Program-made: the position numbers and the translations under genes | Assembly (NCBI GenBank): GCA_021162325.1 | Contig: JAGGYV010000153.1 | Coordinates: 1 to 6,159 of the forward strand | From: Desulfobacteraceae bacterium | Lineage (GTDB): Bacteria; Desulfobacterota; Desulfobacteria; Desulfobacterales; Desulfosalsimonadaceae | Direction: 5' to 3' | DNA: 6,159 bases | Shown: positions 1 to 5,263 of the stretch, piece after piece | Layout: each line of letters begins with the position of its first letter | Position numbering within the stretch: position 1 is the first letter of the stretch | The notes under the pieces: generated by a model | Told to the model about the DNA's origin: nothing | What the model saw: only the letters and a program-made list of their open reading frames with translations | Databases searched by the model: none

Positions 1-2
1 GT

Positions 3-446
3 GCCAGTCATGTGATCCATTTTTCTTACAAAAAAGTGGAATTGTGTGAGGTCTTTGCCTGTTTGCATATGGATCTTCCTGGAAAGGATGTGATCCATAA
101 ATCCATAGACGATTGCAGCGATAAAACAATCACGCTTCAATTGGGACCGGTTGACTATAATATCACCACACGGATAAAAAACTGGGCGCAGGGTCAGCAT
201 TTAATCAACGATTTAGAAGAACAGATCCATTCTGCCCAAATGGATAAAAATGCTATCGGACTGGTCTATGAATTTCCAAAAATAAACTCGGATTATGGAC
301 CAAAGACGATTGTAAAAGTCACCACAGACCGGCTGAGTCAATTACGGTTGAGTCAGGTCCGGCCGAGTCAGGTCCGGGTGGAGACGATCCACGGATATCC
401 CAATAAGGACAGCGTGGTTTTTACCAATGCAACATTTGATTTTTAG
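3..446 (+). CDS. DUF2617-like small protein, probably 5'-truncated by the window edge
   Basis: Small soluble protein with no signal peptide or membrane segment. The reading frame is open to the first base of the window. A GTG at 12 could start it (144 residues), but the frame also runs through Ala-Ser-His before it, and too little sequence lies upstream to judge a ribosome site, so the true start may be outside. The layout resembles what I recall of DUF2617: an N-terminal helix (VELCEVFACLHMDL), a beta-rich middle (TITLQLGPVDYNITT), and a closing strand pair ending ETIHGYPNKDSVVFTNATFDF-like, close to the family's H-x-(Y/F)-P...(V/I)-x-T pattern. DUF2617 genes are known companions of DUF350 and spermidine synthase genes, which agrees with the neighbours here. 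Molecular function is unknown. An oddity is a run of three 15-bp repeats encoding RLSQL-RLSQV-RPSQV before the last strand. The family call is from memory and is moderate. Confidence 0.55.
   Translation, partial: ASHVIHFSYKKVELCEVFACLHMDLPGKDVIHKSIDDCSDKTITLQLGPVDYNITTRIKNWAQGQHLINDLEEQIHSAQMDKNAIGLVYEFPKINSDYGPKTIVKVTTDRLSQLRLSQVRPSQVRVETIHGYPNKDSVVFTNATFDF
330..374 (+). repeat. Three tandem 15-bp in-frame repeats inside the DUF2617-like gene
   Basis: Three consecutive 15-base units (330-344, 345-359, 360-374) share the pattern CGGyyGAGTCArkTm and encode RLSQL, RLSQV and RPSQV. The last two units differ at one base (CGGTTGAGTCAGGTC and CGGCCGAGTCAGGTC differ at two adjacent third/second codon positions at most), so the expansion is recent. 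Being a multiple of three, unit gain or loss keeps the frame. It sits in a likely surface loop between beta strands. Confidence 0.85.
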
Positions 447-488
447 AAAGTTTATCCGGATGTGGAATAAAACCGGATTTGACATAAA

Positions 489-495
489 AGGGGAG
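489..495 (+). promoter_or_regulatory. Ribosome binding site for the lipoprotein gene
   Basis: AGGGGAG ends 7 bases before the GTG at 503. This strong Shine-Dalgarno match fixes a GTG start, and the protein that follows opens directly with a lipoprotein signal peptide (MRLIKKRYTG...). Confidence 0.8.
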
Positions 496-502
496 ATGAA
501 CA

Positions 503-2041
503 GTGAGATTAATTAAAAAGCGTTACACCGGGCTGTTGGTCGTCCTGACGTTTTTTCTGATTGTGACGGGGTGTGGCGGAATATCCAAAGACCTGAAAGT
601 AAAAGCCTTAAACGTTCCGGAACAATTGAAGGTAACCGGAGAATTAATCGAAAAACTCAAAAATGAGTACGAACGGTTTAAGCAAACCGATCAATACAAG
701 TCGGAGTTTATTCGCTATGGTGGACCGGACCGGGAAAACTGGGATTCGAGTTTTAATCAGGCTTTTGACGCGCTTGCCGAGGCAAAAAGAATATATGAAA
801 ATAAGGTTGCGCAAATCCTGGAGCGCAATAAAGAAGAAGAACAACCGCAGCTAAAAAAACAGTTAAAAACAATCAGTGAGAAGATGGCCCTTGGCCGTCA
901 ATCGGCTCAAAAGACAGGCTTGCGAATTTCCCGCCTGCAACAGGCCAAAGACAGTATGGACGAAATGCTCAGTACCGGGGAAGACAAAAATACCCGAATT
1001 GATGGATTGTTCAAAGAACTGGAAGTTTTTGTAAGAGAGAGCCAGGAACAATATCCCAATAAGAAAGAGGATCTTGATACCAGGTTTGCCTGGTTTGAAA
1101 AAGTACATCAGGAAAGTCTTGCGGCATTTCAAGTTATTAAAAATGAGGAGGCGTCAGAACCGCCGGATTTAGCATTGTTTGCAGACAATTATGATCTGAT
1201 TGCCAAACAATTTGAAGCATTTACGCTGCAGAATCAGGAGCTTCGAAAAAAAATCAGCGAACTGGGAAAAAGCTATTCAAAAATTCTGCGTGATATGAAG
1301 CTGGAACAGAAACCATGGCTTGAAGAGGTACGATATCAATGGGACAACTGGTCTGATTGGGATACCACAAAAGAGGTCTACCGCCGTAAACGATATATCT
1401 CAATAAATGACTACAACTCCTTGATAAAAAAAGGTGGTGAAGCGGGTGGTATTATCTCAAGGGGGAATGATTACGAAGTCTGGATAGAAGATCTTGATGT
1501 GGATGAATATTTTTTCCACACGTACCTGTTTGTTGAAGATGAAAAACAGACGCCGGGTGATTGGGAACAGGTGACAGAAACATTTTATGATGCCAATGAA
1601 GAAAATCTCAATATGAGCATCCTGACCAAGCCTTTGGGAATGTATGAAGAAGAGGTGATCAAGGTTGCTATGCCACCCGGTTTTGATAAGGTGGGAGACC
1701 CTCGTTACGGAAAGTGGGAGGAAAACAGAGACACGGGTGAACGGCAATGGTCATTCTTCCAGAAGTATCTGTTCTGGAGTATGATCTTAAATGGTAACCG
1801 TTTTGGCCGAAACTATTATTCTTATGACCGCTATAATGACTGGAACAGGAACTACCGTGGCAGAAAGCCGTATTATGGACGCAGCGGTGGTGATTTTGGG
1901 TCCGGTGGCCGGAGTACGATGACAAATTCCGGCATGAAAGGTTCCACATACGCCAAATCAGGTGGTTTTAAAACAACAACCCCCAGTGTGCGCGGCGCAG
2001 GAACAAGCAACCGGAGCAGAGGTCCGGGAGCGGGGAAATAA
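503..2041 (+). CDS. Large lipoprotein of unknown family with helical stalk and Gly/Ser/Arg-rich tail
   Basis: A 512-residue exported lipoprotein. Basic residues (RLIKKR) precede a hydrophobic stretch and the lipobox V-T-G-C with Cys24. Glycine rather than Asp follows the cysteine, which in Gram-negatives favours the outer membrane. Residues about 35-280 are charged and helical, with Lys/Glu/Gln-rich heptad-like stretches (about 95-150 and 230-270), i.e. a coiled-coil stalk. A mixed alpha/beta region follows (about 290-385, including RYISINDYNSLIKKGG and a run of acidic EVWIEDLDVDE). Next comes the motif PPGFDKVGDPRYGKW (391-405) and a Trp/Phe/Tyr-rich patch. From about residue 432 the tail is low complexity: Tyr/Asn/Arg first, then Gly/Ser/Thr, ending RSRGPGAGK. 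I do not recognise a named family. Its position between DUF2617 and DUF350 genes suggests it is the envelope component of the polyamine/DUF350 set, comparable in place to YgiB/YjfM (DUF1190) or DUF4247 lipoproteins. That comparison is inference. Its TAA stop is also the flank of a foldback element. Confidence 0.85.
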   Translation: MRLIKKRYTGLLVVLTFFLIVTGCGGISKDLKVKALNVPEQLKVTGELIEKLKNEYERFKQTDQYKSEFIRYGGPDRENWDSSFNQAFDALAEAKRIYENKVAQILERNKEEEQPQLKKQLKTISEKMALGRQSAQKTGLRISRLQQAKDSMDEMLSTGEDKNTRIDGLFKELEVFVRESQEQYPNKKEDLDTRFAWFEKVHQESLAAFQVIKNEEASEPPDLALFADNYDLIAKQFEAFTLQNQELRKKISELGKSYSKILRDMKLEQKPWLEEVRYQWDNWSDWDTTKEVYRRKRYISINDYNSLIKKGGEAGGIISRGNDYEVWIEDLDVDEYFFHTYLFVEDEKQTPGDWEQVTETFYDANEENLNMSILTKPLGMYEEEVIKVAMPPGFDKVGDPRYGKWEENRDTGERQWSFFQKYLFWSMILNGNRFGRNYYSYDRYNDWNRNYRGRKPYYGRSGGDFGSGGRSTMTNSGMKGSTYAKSGGFKTTTPSVRGAGTSNRSRGPGAGK

Positions 2042-2200
2042 GGGCCGTGGAAAAAATAAAATACCCCATTATGCTGGCCTTTTGCTCCGCCTTCTTTGTT
2101 TCGATGAAACTCACATATCTCGATATGCTTGCTTCATCGCGCCTCGAATGCGGAAGCAAAATTCATCGCCATCCGGGATAATTTATTTTCTCCACGGCCC
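2042..2200. mobile_element. 159-bp MITE-like foldback element flanked by TAA
   Basis: The ends GGGCCGTGGAAAAAATAAA (2042-2060) and the reverse complement of 2182-2200 match at 18 of 19 bases. Inside, further arms stay in register: TTTTGCT (2080-2086) with AGCAAAA (2155-2161), CGATGAA (2102-2108) with TTCATCG (2133-2139), and CATATC (2114-2119) with GATATG (2122-2127) at the apex. The whole sequence is therefore one long imperfect hairpin centred near 2120.5. TAA flanks both ends (2039-2041 and 2201-2203), consistent with a 3-bp target duplication. There is no room for a transposase and no convincing coding frame. It could also act as an mRNA structure between the lipoprotein and DUF350 genes, for example slowing decay or attenuating transcription. 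The mobile origin is inferred from the structure. Confidence 0.7.
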
Positions 2201-2239
2201 TAAGCGACAGGAATACTTTGGATAATTAGTTAATAAAAT

Positions 2240-2243
2240 GGAG
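2240..2243 (+). promoter_or_regulatory. Ribosome binding site that favours the second ATG of the DUF350 gene
   Basis: GGAG lies only 2 bases before the ATG at 2246 but 8 bases before the in-frame ATG at 2252. Normal spacing therefore favours 2252, which shortens the protein by two residues. Confidence 0.6.
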
Positions 2244-2251
2244 ATATGAAT

Positions 2252-3133
2252 ATGCAGGATCTTTCATTTGCAGCATTTTTTGAACAATTTATCAGTGCAA
2301 TAGGCAAAGGTCTCCCGCTGTTTATGGGAACCCTGATCCTTTTATGGATGGCAAGGCTCATCCGGGAGCAGACCACTCAATATAATGAAAACGAACAATT
2401 GTTTGTAGCGGACAACCACGCTGTCGGAATTGCAGCGGCAGGCTACTATATCGGAATTCTGATCGCCCTGACCGGCGTCCTTGCAGGACCTTCCCTTGGC
2501 TGGAAAATCGATATGAGGGATTGTGCTGTTTATGGCATTGTCGCCATCCTTTTTCAGAATATTGCAAGATGGTCGACAGACAAGTTTATTCTCAGAGGGT
2601 TTAATATTGATGATGAACTTGTCAGGGACAAAAATAAAGGTACGGCCTGGACCCTGTTTGGTATATATTTCGCTACCGGTATGGTTGTACGAGGTTCGAT
2701 CATGGGGGGTACAACATCCGAGATCGTTCCGGGTCTTGTCAGCGCCCTTGTTTATTTTGTCCTCAGCCAGCTGGTGCTTATTTTCAGCAGCTATTTTTAT
2801 CGTTTCATTACTGACTATGATTTTCATAAAGAGATAGAGGATGACAATGTCGCTGCCGGGCTCGCATTCGGCGGATTTGTGTCTGCCTTGGGGGTGATCA
2901 TCGGACATGCCAGCGGAGACAGCCTGACGCTTTTCGATATTGCCATGTTTTTCTCCTGGACGGTCATCGGTCTTCTGTTTCTTTGGGGAACGGAAATGAT
3001 TGTTGTAAAATATATTCTGGTTCCGGGACACAACGTATCAAAGGAGATACAAGCGGACCGTAACGAGAATGCCGCCTGGATGCTGGTTGTCGGGTATCAG
3101 GCGGTGGCGTGGGTGTTCGTGCTGGCGGTCTAG
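2252..3133 (+). CDS. Tandem DUF350 (YjfL-type) integral membrane protein
   Basis: A 293-residue inner-membrane protein (295 if the ATG at 2246 is used) with about eight hydrophobic segments (near 18-36, 56-80, 92-106, 131-149, 158-183, 203-220, 228-248 and 275-292). It is built of two homologous halves. Each carries the DUF350 signature after its first or second helix (DNHAVGIAAAGYY at 54-66; DNVAAGLAFGGF at 198-209). Each also carries a second signature before its last helix (LRGFNIDDELVRDKNKGTAW; LVPGHNVSKEIQADRNENAAW). Both halves thus keep the paired Asp/Asn and Glu residues, so neither looks degenerate. DUF350/YjfL proteins have no settled biochemical function. They recur beside spermidine or glutathionylspermidine synthase genes and PspA-type envelope stress genes. 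A role in membrane handling or sensing of polyamine-related compounds is inference from that context. Confidence 0.88.
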   Translation: MQDLSFAAFFEQFISAIGKGLPLFMGTLILLWMARLIREQTTQYNENEQLFVADNHAVGIAAAGYYIGILIALTGVLAGPSLGWKIDMRDCAVYGIVAILFQNIARWSTDKFILRGFNIDDELVRDKNKGTAWTLFGIYFATGMVVRGSIMGGTTSEIVPGLVSALVYFVLSQLVLIFSSYFYRFITDYDFHKEIEDDNVAAGLAFGGFVSALGVIIGHASGDSLTLFDIAMFFSWTVIGLLFLWGTEMIVVKYILVPGHNVSKEIQADRNENAAWMLVVGYQAVAWVFVLAV

Positions 3134-3160
3134 TGCCGAATGAAAAGCCTGAATTTAATA

Positions 3161-3247
3161 TGTCATTACGCGGAGTGAGGAACGAACGACAAAGTAATCC
3201 CCTGGCTTTAATGAGATTGCTTCAGTCGTACCTCCTTCGCAATAATG
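3161..3247. repeat. Degenerate intergenic foldback repeat (TGTCATTACG...CGCAATAATGG)
   Basis: The left arm TGTCATTACGCGGAGTGAGG...AAAGTAATCCC and the right arm GAGATTGCTTCAGTCG...CCTTCGCAATAATGG are imperfect reverse complements around a short centre near 3205. The pattern is that of the dispersed palindrome usually written GTCATTGCGAGGAGCGAAGCGACGAAGCAATCTC-like, found in many copies in several bacterial genomes. This copy is eroded in both arms. No coding content is visible. Confidence 0.6.
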
Positions 3248-3282
3248 GAAAATCCATGATTGACGGGATCTCCGTTTAGACA

Positions 3283-3462
3283 TTAGTTAGTCGCTGAACG
3301 AAAAGTCCGGTTTCTCGTAGGTTGGGTAGAGCCCGCTCTGACATGTTGGGTTTCGCTTCGCTCTACCCAACCTACGAGAATCAAATATTTAGCCGAATTA
3401 GATTCCAAAGGGCGAAACCCAACAAAAGACTTCCGGTGGGTTTCCGTTCAACCACTAGTTAA
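3283..3462. repeat. Composite foldback repeat region upstream of the spermidine synthase
   Basis: The outer arms TTAGTTAGTCGCTGAACG (3283-3300) and the reverse complement of 3445-3462 (TTAACTAGTGGTTGAACG) match at 14 of 18 bases. Inside lies a perfect 21-bp inverted repeat (3312-3332 with 3360-3380). There is also a 13-bp inverted pair, TGTTGGGTTTCGC (3344-3356) with GCGAAACCCAACA (3412-3424). A degenerate direct repeat, AACGAAAAGTCCGGT (3297-3311) versus AACAAAAGACTTCCGGT (3421-3437), is present too. The region looks like a nested or rearranged dispersed repeat. With 3161-3247 it accounts for most of the 356-base gene-free stretch 3134-3489, in which I see no credible gene. Confidence 0.6.
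3312..3380. repeat. Perfect 21-bp inverted repeat with 27-base loop
   Basis: The left arm starts TTCTCGTAGGTTGGGTAGAG and the right arm is its exact reverse complement ending CCAACCTACGAGAA. The pairing would give a very stable stem. It is not followed by a T run on either side (the + side reads TCAAATATTT), so it is not a canonical intrinsic terminator, although it could still limit read-through from the DUF350 gene. The sequence type, with GGTTGGGTAGAGCGAAGCGAAACCC character, matches a dispersed intergenic palindrome I recall from deltaproteobacterial genomes. Confidence 0.85.
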
Positions 3463-3514
3463 GTAAACACAGGATTTTATTGTCGCAGGTTGACAATAAT
3501 AATTCAATCCCCAC

Positions 3515-3517
3515 AGG
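3515..3517 (+). promoter_or_regulatory. Weak ribosome binding site supporting the ATG at 3523
   Basis: AGG lies 5 bases before the ATG at 3523. The earlier in-frame TTG at 3490 has AGG touching it with no spacer, and a later in-frame ATG at 3577 has only an AGGA 3 bases away. The 3523 start is the best spaced of the three, but the site is weak. Confidence 0.45.
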
Positions 3518-3522
3518 TAAAA

Positions 3523-5250
3523 ATGGAAAACGCTGCTACACAAGAATCATTGAGTACCACTCCGATAAATAGGACAATGGAAGCGCGTCTTGCAACTATT
3601 GTGTTTGCTACATGCATGTTCTGTACCGGTGCCAGCGGGTATGTCTGCGAAGTCCTTTTAAGTACGGTTTCCTCTTATATACTGGGCAATGCCATCATAC
3701 AGTTCAGTATCATCATGGGCCTTATGATGGCCTTTATGGGGATCTCGCAATGGGCTCAGGCCTTAATCGGCAAAGAGGGCCTTGTCGGGAAATTTATTGC
3801 TGTCGAACTGATCCTTTCTCTTCTTTGCGGTTTTACGCCTCTGATCGTTTACGGTGCTTATGCCTATGCTGAAGTCCATTTTGTTTTTATTCAACGGTCG
3901 CTTGCCTGCGTTATCGGTTTCCTCATTGGTTTTGAGATTCCCATTGTCTTAAGAATCAATGAAAAATACGCCGACTCCCTGCCCACGAATATAGCCAGAA
4001 CAACCACATGGGATTATCTGGGGGTGGTTTTTGGATTGGCCCTCTGGTATTTCCTGTTAAAAAAAGGCGTGTTGATAACCGAAATTAGTTTTATTGTCGC
4101 TGGGTTAAATCTTTCTGTGGCCATTCTGGCACTTGTCTTTTTTGAAAAATACAAACTCCTGAAAAATAAATTTTTATGGATATCCCTGACATTGATCGTC
4201 TCCGCCTCTCTGGCCAGCGGCTATACGTATAACCGGGACCTGTCATTTCTTATGAAGCAGCGACTCTATGATGACAGGATCGTGATTGATGAACAGACTA
4301 TTTACCAGAATATTGTTGTCACCCATAGAAAGGAAAATAACGACTACAGGCTTTATTGCAACGGGCAGCTACAGGCTTCGAGTTTTGATGAGATTCGGTA
4401 TCATGAGCCCATGGTGCATCCGGTTATGTCCCTTGTCCCATGGGAAAAAAAGAAAGTGCTGATACTGGGCGGCGGTGACGGGCTCGCATTAAGAGAGGTT
4501 TTAAAGTACAAGGATCTTGAATCCATAACGCTTGTGGAGCTTGACCCTGCCATGATCCGGTTGTTCAGAGACAATCCTGTTCTCGGGAACCTGAACGATC
4601 ACTCCTTTTCTGATCCACGGGTCCGTATTCTGAAAACAGATGCCGTCACACCGGGTCCTGTCACTCCTGTTTATATGGAAACGGATACGCTTGATAAAAA
4701 AGGAGCGCCGGTTCTTGAAAAAACGTCCCAGGTCTCTATCATGATTATCGATGCGGACAAGTATATCGAAACAATTAAAGAAAAATTTGATATCGTCATC
4801 ATCGATTTTCCGGATCCAGGTTCGGTGGAACTTGCCAAGCTGTACAGCCAGGAGTTTTATTTTAAACTGAAAAGAATACTATCCGAAAACGGGATGTTTG
4901 TCCTTCAGGCAACCTCACCGTATCACGCAAAAGAGGCCTTTCTCGGAATCAACAGGACCATCCGGGCGGCCGGTTTTAATACGCTCCCATATCGAAACAA
5001 TGTCCCGAGTTTTGGTGACTGGGGCTGGATACTTGCCTGGAAAAATCATATCCCGGAGAAAGTGATCAGAAAAAAGATTCGTTCCATGGCGTTTACAGTC
5101 AAAACAGATTACCTGACCGAAATCCAGGCCCGGACATTTTTTGATAACTGGGGAAAACAAGAACTGGAATCAACCGATGACTGGATCAACACGCTGATGA
5201 ACCCGATGCTGCTGTGGGTTTATCTGGATGAGTGCTGGAAATGGGATTGA
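3523..5250 (+). CDS. Membrane-anchored spermidine synthase (polyamine aminopropyltransferase)
   Basis: A 575-residue protein (586 from TTG 3490) with an integral-membrane N-terminal half and a SpeE-type catalytic half. About seven hydrophobic helices span residues 22-235. The catalytic part begins with the synthase beta region (YQNIVVT, then NGQLQASSFDEIRYHE, then HP), matching the family's G-x-x-Q-x-S-x-x-DE-x-x-YHE substrate-site pattern. The Rossmann fold follows with GGGDG (316-320) and VELDP (E339, D341) for binding decarboxylated AdoMet. DFPDPGS (428-434) comes next; its first Asp corresponds to the SpeE catalytic Asp. LYSQEFY, a QATSPYHAKEAF segment and VPSFGDWGW close the domain, as in membrane-fused SpeE homologues. 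The expected reaction is aminopropyl transfer from decarboxylated AdoMet to a diamine, making spermidine and methylthioadenosine; the acceptor is not provable here. About 34 extra residues (375-409) separate DPRVRILKTDA from IIDADKYI. Tandem stops TGA-TAA end it. Its neighbours DUF350 and DUF2617 are typical of this membrane form. Confidence 0.92.
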   Translation: MENAATQESLSTTPINRTMEARLATIVFATCMFCTGASGYVCEVLLSTVSSYILGNAIIQFSIIMGLMMAFMGISQWAQALIGKEGLVGKFIAVELILSLLCGFTPLIVYGAYAYAEVHFVFIQRSLACVIGFLIGFEIPIVLRINEKYADSLPTNIARTTTWDYLGVVFGLALWYFLLKKGVLITEISFIVAGLNLSVAILALVFFEKYKLLKNKFLWISLTLIVSASLASGYTYNRDLSFLMKQRLYDDRIVIDEQTIYQNIVVTHRKENNDYRLYCNGQLQASSFDEIRYHEPMVHPVMSLVPWEKKKVLILGGGDGLALREVLKYKDLESITLVELDPAMIRLFRDNPVLGNLNDHSFSDPRVRILKTDAVTPGPVTPVYMETDTLDKKGAPVLEKTSQVSIMIIDADKYIETIKEKFDIVIIDFPDPGSVELAKLYSQEFYFKLKRILSENGMFVLQATSPYHAKEAFLGINRTIRAAGFNTLPYRNNVPSFGDWGWILAWKNHIPEKVIRKKIRSMAFTVKTDYLTEIQARTFFDNWGKQELESTDDWINTLMNPMLLWVYLDECWKWD

Positions 5251-5263
5251 TAATGGGTGCTGA

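Noticed and set aside
454..478. Inverted repeat ATCCGG...CCGGAT between the first two genes
   Set aside because: It has only six base pairs with a 13-base loop and no T run. It is too weak to call a terminator or operator.
479..484. TTGACA as a possible -35 box before the lipoprotein gene
   Set aside because: It is only 24 bases before the start codon, so there is no room for a -10 box and a transcript start ahead of the ribosome site at 489-495.
1962..2225. An 87-codon + frame running through the foldback element
   Set aside because: It begins inside the lipoprotein tail in another frame and crosses the palindrome. It shows no ribosome site or recognisable protein.
2342..3031. A 229-codon open frame on the - strand opposite the DUF350 gene
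   Set aside because: It is fully antisense to a strongly supported membrane protein, and its translation is Asn/Lys/Cys/His-rich without any domain pattern. It is a shadow of the + strand codon use.
3312..3380. The 21-bp hairpin as an intrinsic terminator
   Set aside because: The stem is strong, but there is no run of T after it on either strand and the loop is 27 bases. It fits a dispersed palindrome better.
3134..3489. CRISPR array or tRNA in the repeat-rich gap
   Set aside because: The repeats are inverted and of different types, not evenly spaced direct repeats. I see no cloverleaf with a T-loop motif.
3490..3495. TTGACA as a possible -35 box for the synthase
   Set aside because: At a 16-18 base spacing there is no TATAAT-like hexamer (the sequence there reads around CCACAGGT). 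The only AT-rich match is about 22 bases away and touches the start codon.
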